From contig NZ_GL890775.1 in assembly GCF_000211415.1 (NCBI RefSeq), positions 748,606 through 812,605 on the forward strand: a stretch of DNA of 64,000 bases. Reading direction: 5' to 3'. The translations under genes were made by a program, and so were the position numbers. Every line of letters begins with the position of its first letter. Position 1 is the stretch's first letter. The notes beneath the pieces are model-generated. The model was not told the DNA's origin, did no database searches, and was given only the letters and a program-made list of their open reading frames with translations. This stretch comes from Enterobacter mori LMG 25706. Lineage in GTDB: Bacteria; Pseudomonadota; Gammaproteobacteria; Enterobacterales; Enterobacteriaceae. This document shows positions 32,475 through 40,691 of the stretch, piece by piece.

Positions 32475-32647
32475 AATAAATACCTTTTAATCAGGATGAG
32501 TACGAATCCGAAATGAGTGGCCAGTCTCAGGTTAAAAGATAAATATTAAGAGCATAAAAAAATGTATGAGAAAGGTGCTTTTATATAATTTTTTTGCGCA
32601 GGTAGATTTGTGCCGATCACAGTTTTATCAACGACGCGGTTTTACGC

Positions 32648-33535
32648 TTAAAGCTGCACGTTATGACCGGTTTTTAACTGTTCTGATGTCAGATTGCTGT
32701 TCCTGAATTTTTTAGGTGTAACGCCAATAACCCTTCTGAACTGGAAGCAATAGTACGCAGCATCTGTAAACTCACATTTGTAAGCAATGTCGGTGATGCT
32801 AAGTTCTGTATTACGCAACAGCTGTATTGACAGGGCGATTTTCTTTCGCAGAAGATATTCCTTAAAACTCACCTGCATAATTTTTTTAAACGTTCTGGAA
32901 AAATGACTAGGTGAGAGTCCGACCGATTCAGCGGCTTCGTTCAAACTCATCGTAAATGAGGTTTGCGTTTCCAGGTTGATCACAAAAGAGATAATAACCG
33001 CAAAGATGGATTGATGATCCGTCTCTGTGGCGATTTTGGTTGCGTTTTCGGCATGCTGCAGAACGGTGCTGAGTAACAAAATCATTAACGGCTTAATTTC
33101 TTTTTCAGAATAGGCCGTCTCATTGACTTCTGAGAACCATTTGAAAATAAATTGTAATCTTTCTGCATCTTTTTTCTCCAGGCAGGAAACGACACCCGTA
33201 TGTGATTCCAGGGCGGGTACTGGATATTTCAGATTGCTGAGCGCAGTATGATCATATTGTAAGATAAAACGTTCATGGTCTGCCGTAAAATCCAGTTCCA
33301 TATCATGCAGCGTGAGGGGGCTAACATAGACAAGCGTATTATTCTGGAGGGCGAATTTTTCACGGCCAATACTATAGCTGCCTCTGGCTTTGTAAAACCA
33401 CATTATTTCATGTTCGAGATGCATATGTGGCTTGATGTACATTCCACCTTCAGGCACTTTTTCCTGTGCGCGTAATATGTAATTTAACCCGGCTTTCGTT
33501 TCCAGTTTTTCGAAGAAATAATCTGATGGTGGCAT
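32648..33535 (-). CDS. AraC-family transcriptional regulator of the xyloside cassette
   Basis: 295 residues: an N-terminal cupin-like sensor (YIKPHMHLEHEIMWFYKARG) and a C-terminal double helix-turn-helix (LNEAAESVGLSPSHFSRTFK; ITDIAYKCEFTDAAYYCFQF). It lies 173 bases upstream of the symporter gene on the same strand, so it most likely activates the symporter-xylosidase operon in response to a pentoside. The AT-rich gap 32475-32647 should hold the operator; no repeat was resolved there. Confidence 0.87.
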   Translation of the reverse strand: MPPSDYFFEKLETKAGLNYILRAQEKVPEGGMYIKPHMHLEHEIMWFYKARGSYSIGREKFALQNNTLVYVSPLTLHDMELDFTADHERFILQYDHTALSNLKYPVPALESHTGVVSCLEKKDAERLQFIFKWFSEVNETAYSEKEIKPLMILLLSTVLQHAENATKIATETDHQSIFAVIISFVINLETQTSFTMSLNEAAESVGLSPSHFSRTFKKIMQVSFKEYLLRKKIALSIQLLRNTELSITDIAYKCEFTDAAYYCFQFRRVIGVTPKKFRNSNLTSEQLKTGHNVQL

Positions 33536-33679
33536 AGGTTTTTCCTAAAATTCATCTGTTTATCCTGTTGGTTTGATACCATATTCTGAGACGATTTAAA
33601 AACCTGCATAATTTGCTATTCTTTGAATTCGAGTAGAAAGAGGGGCGGGCAGCGCTCCGGACGGATAAGGAGAATAGCG

Positions 33680-33961
33680 ATGTCAAACGTGTGCACCATC
33701 GCCTGGGTTCACGGCGTCGTTCAGGGGGTCGGCTTCCGCTACAGTACCCAGCGCGAAGCCGTACAGCTAGGGTTAACGGGATATGCACGTAACATGGACG
33801 ACGGCAGCGTAGAGGTACTGGCCTGTGGTGAAGAAGAACAGGTTGAGAAGCTGGTGGCGTGGCTGAAAGCGGGCGGGCCGCGAAGTGCGCGGGTTGATAA
33901 GGTCTTAACGGAACCGCATCAACCCGGTCGGGAGTACGTTAACTTCGGTATTCGCTATTAA
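33680..33961 (+). CDS. yccX: Acylphosphatase YccX
   Basis: Hydrolyses acyl phosphates. 93 residues with [15 protein letters not shown], the acylphosphatase signature with the catalytic Arg, and [13 protein letters not shown] with the catalytic Asn. AAGGAG lies before the ATG at 33680. The stop shares TTAA with the convergent tusE stop. Yellow-mark synteny yccX-tusE-yccA resumes here after the xyloside insertion. Confidence 0.95.
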   Translation: MSNVCTIAWVHGVVQGVGFRYSTQREAVQLGLTGYARNMDDGSVEVLACGEEEQVEKLVAWLKAGGPRSARVDKVLTEPHQPGREYVNFGIRY

Positions 33962-34287
33962 ATGCACTTCACCGGCTTAGGCAGGCCAGCAATCTTTGTA
34001 GCCTGTTTTGCCGGGCCTTTTGGAAACAGGCGATACAGATAACGGCTGTTACCTTTCTCTTCGCCGAATTTATTGGCCATGGCTTTGACCAGCATACGAA
34101 TAGCCGGAGAGGTGTTGAATTCGAGATAGAACTCGCGCACGAAACGCACCACTTCCCAGTGTTCGGGGGAAAGGACGATACCCTCTTTCTCCGCAATCAC
34201 CGCTGCCAGCGCTTCGCTCCACTGGCCACTCTCTTTGAGATAACCGTCGTTATCGGTCTCGATCTCTTTGCCTTCAAAACTCAACAT
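33958..34287 (-). CDS. tusE: Sulfur relay protein TusE
   Basis: Accepts persulfide from TusBCD and passes it to MnmA for 2-thiouridine synthesis at tRNA position 34. The 109-residue DsrC-like protein ends PKPVKCI, with the catalytic Cys next to last. Start [15 protein letters not shown] at 34287; an ATG two codons earlier is also open. Fully conserved core [19 protein letters not shown]. Confidence 0.95.
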   Translation of the reverse strand: MLSFEGKEIETDNDGYLKESGQWSEALAAVIAEKEGIVLSPEHWEVVRFVREFYLEFNTSPAIRMLVKAMANKFGEEKGNSRYLYRLFPKGPAKQATKIAGLPKPVKCI

Positions 34288-34324
34288 AATCATTCACGCA
34301 TCAGTCAAAAACCGCAGCAGTGTA

Positions 34325-34354
34325 TCAAAAAACAAAGCCCCGCATAAGCGGGGC
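34325..34354 (-). terminator. Terminator downstream of yccA
   Basis: GCCCCGC (34337-34343) pairs with GCGGGGC (34348-34354) around ATAA. Read on the minus strand it is followed by TTTGTTTTTTG, a good termination tail for yccA. Confidence 0.85.
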
Positions 34355-34377
34355 CAGGTTTACATAGCTCTGTGGCT

Positions 34378-35037
34378 TTAATCGCGGCTGGCGAAGCCCA
34401 GGATGCTCCACAGACTGACGAAGATATTGTACAGCGACACATACAGGCTCACGGTAGCGCGGATATAGTTCGTCTCACCGCCGCGAATGATGTTGCTGGT
34501 TTCAAACAGGATGGCACCTGAAGAAATCAGAATAAACACGGCGCTAATTGCCAGGTGCAGAGCTGGCAGCTGCAGGAAGATGTTTGCCACCATCCCCCCC
34601 AGCACGACCACGACGCCCGCCATCAGCATACCGCCGAGGAAGGACATGTCCTTACGGGTGGTCAGCACGTAGGCCGAACAGCAGAAGAACACCAACGCGG
34701 TACCGCCCAGCGCCATACCGATAAGATCGCCCATTCCGGCAGACAGATACGCGTTCAGCATAGGTCCCAGGATATAGCCCAGGAAGCCAGTGAAGGCAAA
34801 CGCAGACAGAATACCCACCGGTTTGTCAGCAGTTTTGTAGGTCAGGAACATCAGACCATACATCCCCACCAGCGTCAGGATCAGCCCCGGAGACGGCAGC
34901 ATCAGCACGGTGCTGGCAGTGGCAGTGATCGCCGAAAATGCCAGCGTCAGGCTAAGCATGAAATAGGTATTGCGCAGCACCTTGTGGGTACTGAGTAGCG
35001 ATGTGCGGTCGCGTGAAGATGTAATTATACGATCCAT
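34378..35037 (-). CDS. yccA: FtsH modulator YccA (BAX inhibitor-1 family)
   Basis: 219-residue inner-membrane protein with seven predicted helices, an FtsH substrate that competes with jammed SecY in E. coli. The start [20 protein letters not shown] is the cytoplasmic tail needed for recognition, and [20 protein letters not shown] onward are the TMBIM helices. AGAGTGACTC lies before the ATG. Between yccA and the next gene (35038-35306) I see only AT-rich promoter-like sequence. Confidence 0.95.
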   Translation of the reverse strand: MDRIITSSRDRTSLLSTHKVLRNTYFMLSLTLAFSAITATASTVLMLPSPGLILTLVGMYGLMFLTYKTADKPVGILSAFAFTGFLGYILGPMLNAYLSAGMGDLIGMALGGTALVFFCCSAYVLTTRKDMSFLGGMLMAGVVVVLGGMVANIFLQLPALHLAISAVFILISSGAILFETSNIIRGGETNYIRATVSLYVSLYNIFVSLWSILGFASRD

Positions 35038-35306
35038 GAGTCACTCTCTTATGACAGATGTAATTAACGGCAAGAATAGGAAACGGCGCGCCAGTCTCAA
35101 AGTGGTTTTACCCATCTTTACTCAGCACGTTAGCGATGATGCTGGTTATTTCTTCTGCGAAAATCATTTCCCACAGGATGAACAGCGGATTACGAATTTT
35201 ATTCAGATCAACCTCTTATAGGTTACTGAAAAATATTGCCTTATTTCAATGCGGGCGCTAAGAGTTATTCCCGGATCGTCATAAAACAGACAATAAGGCG
35301 AAGGAT

Positions 35307-36935
35307 ATGAAACCACAAACACGCACTAACTTTACACTCTCTTTGTTAACCGCGGCCATACTGTGCACCAGCACGGCAAGCTGGGCGGCTAACGTGCCGG
35401 CAGGAACGCAACTGGCAGAGAAGCAGGAACTGGTCAGGAACAACGGCAGTGAACCCTCATCGCTTGACCCCCATAAAGTCGAAAGCGATGTCGAATTCAA
35501 TATTATCAGCGATTTATTCGAAGGGCTGGTCAGCGTTTCTCCGAACGGTGATATCCAGCCGCGGCTGGCGGAGAAATGGGAGAACAAAGACAACACCGTC
35601 TGGACGTTCCATCTGCGTCCTGGCATCACCTGGAGCGACGGCACCCCCATTACTGCAGAAGATGTGGTCTGGAGCTGGCAGCGTCTGGTCGACCCTAAAA
35701 CCGCTTCGCCGTACGCCAGCTATCCGGGCAACATGCACATCATCAACGCCGCAGAGATTGCGCAGGGTAAACAAGCGCCCGATAAACTGGGCGTGAAAGC
35801 CATCAACGACACTACGCTTGAAGTCACGCTCACCCAGCCAAATGCCGCTTTCCTGGCGATGCTGGCGCACCCTTCGCTGGTGCCGGTGGATAAAGTGCTG
35901 ATTGGGCGTTTCGGTGATAAATGGACCAAACCCGAGCATTTCGTCAGCAGCGGTGCTTATAAACTGTCGCAGTGGGTGGTCAACGAGCGCATTGTGGCCG
36001 AACGCAACCCGCGCTACTGGGATAACCCGCATACCGTTATCAATAAGGTGACGTACCTGCCCATCACCTCTGAAGCCTCGGATGTGAACCGCTATAAGGC
36101 CGGTGAAATCGACATCGTTTATACGGTGCCGATCAATCAGTTTGCGCAGCTCAAGAAAACGCTGGGCAGCGAACTGGATGTTTCTCCACAGCTTGCCACG
36201 TACTGGTATGAGTTCAATACCACCCGTCCGCCGTTTAATGATGCCCGCGTGCGTAGGGCGCTGAACATGGCGCTGGATAAAGACATCATCGCGGAGAAAG
36301 TGTTAGGGCAGGGGCAGCGCCCGGCGTGGCTCGTCAGCCAGCCGGATATCGGCGGTATCACGCTAAAAAACCCGGATTACGCCAGCTGGCCGATGGAAAA
36401 ACGCATTGCCGAAGCCAAAAAACTGCTGGACGAAGCCGGTTTTAACGCCAGCCACCCGCTGCGCTTTAGTCTGCTCTACAACACGTCTGAATCGCACCAG
36501 CGCATTGCCATCGCGGCCAGTTCAATGTGGAAGAAAAATCTCGGCGTGGAGGCGAAGCTGCAAAATCAGGAGTGGAAAACCATGCTGGATACCATGCACA
36601 CCCACAACTTTGACGTGGTGCGCTACGCCTGGATTGCGGATTACGATGATGCGGCGACGTTCCTCAACAACTACCGTACCGGAGACAGTGAAAACACCAG
36701 CCAGTACAGCAACCCGGAGTATGACCAGGCGTTAGTCAACGCGGCGAAAGCGAAAACGCCGGAAGAGCGCGGCAAATTCTACCAGCAGGCAGAGGATCTT
36801 TTAGGGCGCGACGTGCCTGCGATCCCGGTCTATCACTACGTGCGTACACACCTGGTGAAACCGTGGGTGGGCGGATTCACGCCGGATAAGCTGGGGTACT
36901 ACTACACCAAAGATATGTACATCAAGAAGCACTAA
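35307..36935 (+). CDS. OppA/MppA-type periplasmic peptide-binding protein (orphan)
   Basis: 542 residues with a signal peptide (MKPQTRTNFTLSLLTAAILC ... ASWAAN, cleavage after SWA) and the SBP_bac_5 fold: SEPSSLDPHKVESDVEFNII near the mature N-terminus and EDVVWSWQRLVDPKTASPYA. It resembles OppA and MppA, which bind oligopeptides or murein peptide, but no permease or ATPase gene is adjacent, so it probably delivers ligand to the Opp system encoded elsewhere. AAGGCGAAGG lies before the ATG. In E. coli this position between yccA and serT is empty. Confidence 0.88.
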   Translation: MKPQTRTNFTLSLLTAAILCTSTASWAANVPAGTQLAEKQELVRNNGSEPSSLDPHKVESDVEFNIISDLFEGLVSVSPNGDIQPRLAEKWENKDNTVWTFHLRPGITWSDGTPITAEDVVWSWQRLVDPKTASPYASYPGNMHIINAAEIAQGKQAPDKLGVKAINDTTLEVTLTQPNAAFLAMLAHPSLVPVDKVLIGRFGDKWTKPEHFVSSGAYKLSQWVVNERIVAERNPRYWDNPHTVINKVTYLPITSEASDVNRYKAGEIDIVYTVPINQFAQLKKTLGSELDVSPQLATYWYEFNTTRPPFNDARVRRALNMALDKDIIAEKVLGQGQRPAWLVSQPDIGGITLKNPDYASWPMEKRIAEAKKLLDEAGFNASHPLRFSLLYNTSESHQRIAIAASSMWKKNLGVEAKLQNQEWKTMLDTMHTHNFDVVRYAWIADYDDAATFLNNYRTGDSENTSQYSNPEYDQALVNAAKAKTPEERGKFYQQAEDLLGRDVPAIPVYHYVRTHLVKPWVGGFTPDKLGYYYTKDMYIKKH

Positions 36936-36967
36936 GCCTGAACGCTGCATGTTGTGCTGAGAAAATG

Positions 36968-37015
36968 GCCAATACGTTGTCAATTCAACCGATTAAACGC
37001 GTATTGGCTATTTTT
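36968..37015 (+). terminator. Probable terminator after the peptide-binding protein gene
   Basis: GCCAATACG (36968-36976) pairs with CGTATTGGC (37000-37008) around a 23-base loop, followed by TATTTTTA. The loop is long, so strength is uncertain. Confidence 0.6.
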
Positions 37016-37038
37016 AAAGCGAACGAATGCCGTGGCTC

Positions 37039-37067
37039 TTTACAGCATGCAGAGAGGTGTTTATAGT
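37039..37067 (+). promoter_or_regulatory. Promoter of the first tRNA-Ser gene
   Basis: TTTACA (37039-37044), a 17-base spacer and TATAGT (37062-37067), twelve bases before the tRNA. A nearly identical arrangement precedes the second tRNA copy. Confidence 0.8.
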
Positions 37068-37079
37068 TCGCCTCACTTA

Positions 37080-37167
37080 GGAAGCGTGGCCGAGCGGTTG
37101 AAGGCACCGGTCTTGAAAACCGGCGACCCGAAAGGGTTCTAGAGTTCGAATCTCTACGCTTCCGCCA
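37080..37167 (+). tRNA. serT: tRNA-Ser (anticodon UGA), copy 1
   Basis: 88 bases with encoded CCA. GGAAGCG pairs with CGCTTCC for the acceptor stem; the anticodon loop CTTGAAA gives UGA, read as serine UCA; GAGTTCGAATCTC forms the T arm and a long variable arm (CGACCCGAAAGGGTTCTA) marks a type II tRNA. Position beside yccA equals E. coli serT. Confidence 0.98.
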
Positions 37168-37173
37168 AATATA

Positions 37174-37207
37174 AACCCCAGGTTGCTCGTCAACCTGGGG
37201 TTTTTTC
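37174..37207 (+). terminator. Terminator after tRNA-Ser copy 1
   Basis: AACCCCAGGTTG and CAACCTGGGGTT form a perfect 12-base stem, followed by TTTTCTTTT. The following 250 bases to the yjhX-like gene contain no recognised feature. Confidence 0.92.
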
Positions 37208-37458
37208 TTTTGGATTGGCCGATCCGGCTCACATTTTTAAAAAACCGCTATTCCCCTATATAAAACAGGCGTTATCATTCACACCGTAAATATCTTTTCA
37301 TCTCTCACCGAGGCTTTGATGCTGGAGAATGTTTTCATCAGATAATCAGTTTCCCGCTCTTTTCAGGACGGACTGGTTATCGCTGCGCTTAAACCTTACG
37401 CACGCACCTGCGGGTGTGGGCTCGTTTTTACGCATGATGATTACACAGGTTTTCCAGT

Positions 37459-37716
37459 ATGAATTTATCCCGTCAGGAACAACGAACCTTACACGTTCTC
37501 GCCAAAGGTGGACGTATTGTGCACGTCCGCGACAGTTCTGGCCCCGTCACGTCCGTTGAGTGCTACACCCGTGAAGGGCTGGTGCTGAGCGACTGTACGC
37601 TTAACGTCTTTAAAAAACTCCGCACTAAAAAACTGATCCGATCCGTGAACGGGCAGCCTTATCGCATCAATACCACCGGGCTGAACAACGTTCGCGCTGA
37701 GCTGGATAATCGCTAA
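37459..37716 (+). CDS. yjhX: YjhX/TopAI-family protein
   Basis: 85 residues, [20 protein letters not shown] to [15 protein letters not shown], close to E. coli YjhX over its whole length. E. coli YjhX (TopAI) inhibits DNA topoisomerase I and is neutralised by the acetyltransferase YjhQ encoded next to it. Here no yjhQ-like gene is present; a methyltransferase gene follows after nine bases. Function as a toxin in this strain is inference. Located in the segment between two serT copies. Confidence 0.85.
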   Translation: MNLSRQEQRTLHVLAKGGRIVHVRDSSGPVTSVECYTREGLVLSDCTLNVFKKLRTKKLIRSVNGQPYRINTTGLNNVRAELDNR

Positions 37717-37725
37717 GGAGCAGTG

Positions 37726-38433
37726 ATGAATACACCTTACACAGATAGCTATGACCGCGCTTTTTTGCTCGACACCATGATGGGCCCAAACGCCATGCGG
37801 CTTACCGAGGAGCTGGTGGCTCAGCTGCAGATTGATCCCGGGATGCGCATTCTCGATCTTGGCTGCGGGAAAGGGATCTCTTCTATCCTGCTCGCCGAAA
37901 AATATGACGCCACGGTGTTTGCCGCCGATCTGTGGATTACGCCGGGTGAAAATGCTGCGCGCTTCAGCGAACGGGGTCTGGACGGGAAAATTTTTCCGCT
38001 TCTGGTTGATGCCACAAAAGCGATCCCGTTTGCACATGACTACTTTGACCTGATCGTCAGCGTGGATGCTTATCAATACTTTGGCAACAATGACGCCATG
38101 CTGGGCACGCTGCTACCTTTCCTGAAGCCCGGAGGACATATTGCGGTTGCCGTTCCCGGGTTTATCGGAGAGTACAGCGAAACGCATCTCCCGGAGGTGG
38201 TTAAACCTTTCTGGACCCCAGAGTGGTATTTCTATCCGCTCAGCTGGTGGAAAGCGCTGTGGGAAAAAGAGCCCGGTGCGACTCTGACCACCGTGCGGGA
38301 AATGGACACCTGCCAGCAGTCGTGGGATGAGTTTATGCAATGCGAGATAGCCCAGGAGATGATGGTGCCCATTATGGACGCGGGTGCCGGGGCCTATTTC
38401 AACATGATCCAACTGGTTGCGCAGAAGCGCTAA
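37726..38433 (+). CDS. SAM-dependent methyltransferase of unknown substrate
   Basis: 235 residues, class I Rossmann methyltransferase: MRILDLGCGKGISSILLAEK is the SAM-binding motif I, FAADLW motif II, YFDLIVSVDAYQYFG motif IV and LKPGGHIAVAVPG motif V. A GTG one codon upstream is open, but AAGGAG fits the ATG at 37726 better. Nine bases after the yjhX-like stop, so co-translated with it. Substrate unknown; the WW-rich C-terminal half (PEWYFYPLSWWKALWEKEPG) suggests a small hydrophobic substrate, which is a guess. Confidence 0.85.
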   Translation: MNTPYTDSYDRAFLLDTMMGPNAMRLTEELVAQLQIDPGMRILDLGCGKGISSILLAEKYDATVFAADLWITPGENAARFSERGLDGKIFPLLVDATKAIPFAHDYFDLIVSVDAYQYFGNNDAMLGTLLPFLKPGGHIAVAVPGFIGEYSETHLPEVVKPFWTPEWYFYPLSWWKALWEKEPGATLTTVREMDTCQQSWDEFMQCEIAQEMMVPIMDAGAGAYFNMIQLVAQKR

Positions 38434-38446
38434 GAGGTAATAAAAC

Positions 38447-38468
38447 AACGCCACCCCAGGGTGGCGTT
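38447..38468 (-). terminator. Terminator between methyltransferase and hydrolase genes
   Basis: AACGCCACCC and GGGTGGCGTT pair around CA. Read on the minus strand it is followed by GTTTTATT, so it fits termination of the hydrolase gene; the plus-strand side has no T run. Confidence 0.72.
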
Positions 38469-38479
38469 GAACGCGACGT

Positions 38480-39316
38480 CTAAGAACGGATAAAGGCCAG
38501 AATGTCCGCGTTGATAGTATCCGCATGGGTGGTATGCATCCCGTGTGGGAAGCCCGGATAAACTTTCAGTACGCTGTTCGCCAGCAGCTTGTCCTGCAGT
38601 AGAGAGGCATTTTTATACGGCACGACCTGATCGTCGTCGCCCTGCAGCACCAGTACGGGAACCGTGATGGCTTTTAAATCCTCCGTCTGGTCGGTCTCTG
38701 AAAACGCCTTAATTCCCTCATAGTGAGCCTTGGCACTTCCGATCATTCCCTGGCGCCACCAGTTCTGAATGGTGCCCTGCGAAACGTCGGCCCCGTCCCG
38801 ATTAAAGCCGTAGAAAGGACCGCTGGCGACGTCGAGGTAAAACTGGGCGCGGTTAGCCGCCAGCGCTTTGCGGAAGCCGTCGAAAACCTCGATGGGCGTC
38901 CCACCGGGGTTAGCGTCCGTTTTTACCATCAGAGGCGGGACGGCGCTGACGAGCACCGCTTTGGCGACGCGCCCCTGCGGTTGTCCGTACTGTGCAACAT
39001 AGCGAGCGACCTGGCCGCCGCCGGTGGAGTGGCCGACGTGCACGGCGTTGCGCAGGTCCAGGCTTTCAACCACGGCCGACGCATCGGAGGCATAATGATC
39101 CATATCGTGACCTTCACTCACCTGATCCGAACGCCCATGGCCACGACGGTCGATAGCGATAACGCGATAGCCTTCCGCAAGAAAGAAGAGCATCTGGTTA
39201 TCCCAGTCATCGGCACTCAAAGGCCAGCCGTGGTGGAAAACAATGGGTTGCGCCTCTTTTGACCCCCAGTCTTTGTAGAAAATGTTGACGCCATCTTTCG
39301 TTGTTACGAATGCCAT
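38480..39316 (-). CDS. Alpha/beta hydrolase (non-heme chloroperoxidase/arylesterase-like)
   Basis: 278 residues. Motifs: [14 protein letters not shown] (oxyanion-hole region), [12 protein letters not shown], nucleophile elbow [15 protein letters not shown], Asp in [12 protein letters not shown] and His in [14 protein letters not shown]. This is the pattern of cofactor-free haloperoxidase/esterases. The real substrate is unknown. Faces the yjhX-methyltransferase pair and is read toward it. GAGGAGTTTGCG precedes the ATG. The 296 bases upstream (39317-39612) hold its presumed promoter and the second tRNA promoter. Confidence 0.88.
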   Translation of the reverse strand: MAFVTTKDGVNIFYKDWGSKEAQPIVFHHGWPLSADDWDNQMLFFLAEGYRVIAIDRRGHGRSDQVSEGHDMDHYASDASAVVESLDLRNAVHVGHSTGGGQVARYVAQYGQPQGRVAKAVLVSAVPPLMVKTDANPGGTPIEVFDGFRKALAANRAQFYLDVASGPFYGFNRDGADVSQGTIQNWWRQGMIGSAKAHYEGIKAFSETDQTEDLKAITVPVLVLQGDDDQVVPYKNASLLQDKLLANSVLKVYPGFPHGMHTTHADTINADILAFIRS

Positions 39317-39571
39317 ACCGCAAACTCCTCAGTTAAAGGCAACATGATCGCAGGCTGAAAGGCTCACACCCTCATCGCCCTAATCGATCCGGCTTTTCAC
39401 GTTCACCGTACCGGTAGAACCTTTAAAGTGTAGGAGAAATACTGGAAGTAGAAGGTTTCATTACCGTTAAAGGCAGCCATACACCCGCTGGCTGCGGGGG
39501 AACAGGCCTTACGTTTTACACCTCGGCTGAATGAGTTTTGCGCAGGCATAGAGAAATAGAAAAATTCCTGC

Positions 39572-39600
39572 TTTACAAGGCGCTAATAGGTGTTTATAGT
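39572..39600 (+). promoter_or_regulatory. Promoter of the second tRNA-Ser gene
   Basis: TTTACA (39572-39577), 17-base spacer, TATAGT (39595-39600). The -10 neighbourhood AGGTGTTTATAGT is shared with the copy at 37055-37067, so the promoter was duplicated with the tRNA. Confidence 0.8.
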
Positions 39601-39612
39601 GCGCCTCACTTT

Positions 39613-39700
39613 GGAAGCGTGGCCGAGCGGTTGAAGGCACCGGTCTTGAAAACCGGCGACCCGAAAGGGTTCTAGAGTTCGAATCTCTACGCTTCCGCCA
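39613..39700 (+). tRNA. serT: tRNA-Ser (anticodon UGA), copy 2
   Basis: 88 bases identical to the copy at 37080-37167, with acceptor GGAAGCG/CGCTTCC, UGA anticodon, long variable arm and encoded CCA. It has its own promoter and terminator, so it should be expressed. Confidence 0.98.
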
Positions 39701-39707
39701 AATTCGA

Positions 39708-39740
39708 AAACCCTGCGATAGCAATATCGCAGGGTTTTTT
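39708..39740 (+). terminator. Terminator after tRNA-Ser copy 2
   Basis: AAACCCTGCGATA pairs with TATCGCAGGGTTT around GCA, followed by TTTCGTTTT. It also ends close to the convergent hpxE stop at 39745 and may serve both. Confidence 0.92.
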
Positions 39741-39744
39741 CGTT

Positions 39745-40680
39745 TTACAGCGCAATCACCAGTTCCCCGGAATGGCTCCGCGAACAGCACAGCGCCACCT
39801 GCTGGTCCGGCGCGCCTTTTTCCGCCTCCGACTGCACGCTATCCCGGTGATCCACCACGCCGTCAATCACCGGCGTCAGGCACGCGCCGCAAATCCCCAT
39901 TTCGCACGACAGCGGCCCGTCCCCGCCGTTTTCCTGCAATACCTGGGCGATGGTTTTATCCGCAGGCACCGGCCAGCGCTCGCCGGTGGAGGCCAGTTTA
40001 ACCGTAAAGATCTCGCCCCCGCCGTCGCTTGTGGCAGGGGGCGCGGGCTGAAACGCCTCGCTGTGAAGATGGGCGTTATCCCATCCCTTCGCTGTGGCCA
40101 CCTCACGCACTTTTTCCATAAACCCTGCTGGACCGCAGATCCAGGCGTGAAGCCCCACATCAGCCGCCGGGAGATGCTCTGCCAGCGCTGTGCGCGGGCT
40201 GGCAGTATGAATGATGCACTCACCGCACTGCGAGAGCTCGCGTGCAAACGCCGCGCTTTCGCGGTTTCTGACGTAATAATGCAGGGTAAACGGCGTTCCG
40301 GCTGACTTCAGCTGCAACGTCATCGCATACAGCGGCGTAATGCCAATGCCCGCCGCCAGCAGCAAAACTCGCTCTGCCTGACCAAGCGGAAACAGATTGC
40401 GCGGGGCGGAAATCATCAGCTTCTGCCCGGGACGCAGCGTCTCGTGAACGTAGCGCGACCCGCCGCGCGAGGCGGTTTCCCGGCCCACGCAGATAAGATA
40501 GCTCTCTTCCTCACAGGCCCCGGTCAGGGAATACTGGCGCACCACGCCGCAGGGCAGGTGCACATCAATGTGCGCGCCGGGCTGCCACGTCGGCAGTGCT
40601 TTACCGTCTTCAGACACCAGCCTGACGGCGAGGCTTCTGTCGCCCTCGCGCCACAGCCCGTCAACAATCACGCTCAGCAT
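39745..40680 (-). CDS. hpxE: HpxE, ferredoxin-reductase subunit of hypoxanthine oxygenase
   Basis: Electron-transfer partner of HpxD; together they oxidise hypoxanthine toward xanthine in Klebsiella. 311 residues: FAD-binding (VRQYSLTG), NAD-binding (VLLLAAGIGITPLYAM and WICGPAGFM), then a C-terminal 2Fe-2S domain with CEMGICGACLTPV and a final ALCCSRS; phthalate dioxygenase reductase order. GGAGG five bases before the ATG at 40680 decides this start; an ATG at 40695 overlapping the hpxD stop gives five more residues and is the alternative. Confidence 0.88.
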   Translation of the reverse strand: MLSVIVDGLWREGDRSLAVRLVSEDGKALPTWQPGAHIDVHLPCGVVRQYSLTGACEEESYLICVGRETASRGGSRYVHETLRPGQKLMISAPRNLFPLGQAERVLLLAAGIGITPLYAMTLQLKSAGTPFTLHYYVRNRESAAFARELSQCGECIIHTASPRTALAEHLPAADVGLHAWICGPAGFMEKVREVATAKGWDNAHLHSEAFQPAPPATSDGGGEIFTVKLASTGERWPVPADKTIAQVLQENGGDGPLSCEMGICGACLTPVIDGVVDHRDSVQSEAEKGAPDQQVALCCSRSHSGELVIAL

Positions 40681-40691
40681 ATCGGCCTCCG

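Noticed and set aside
32600-32635. CRP site upstream of the AraC-type regulator/symporter region
   Set aside because: A good TCACA half occurs near 32616, but the left half at the correct distance is poor (ATTTG); too weak to report as a feature.
37168-39612. Integrative element with integrase at serT
   Set aside because: No integrase, excisionase or phage gene is present, and the repeated unit is the whole tRNA with promoter rather than a 3' attachment core. A tandem duplication with later insertion explains it equally well.
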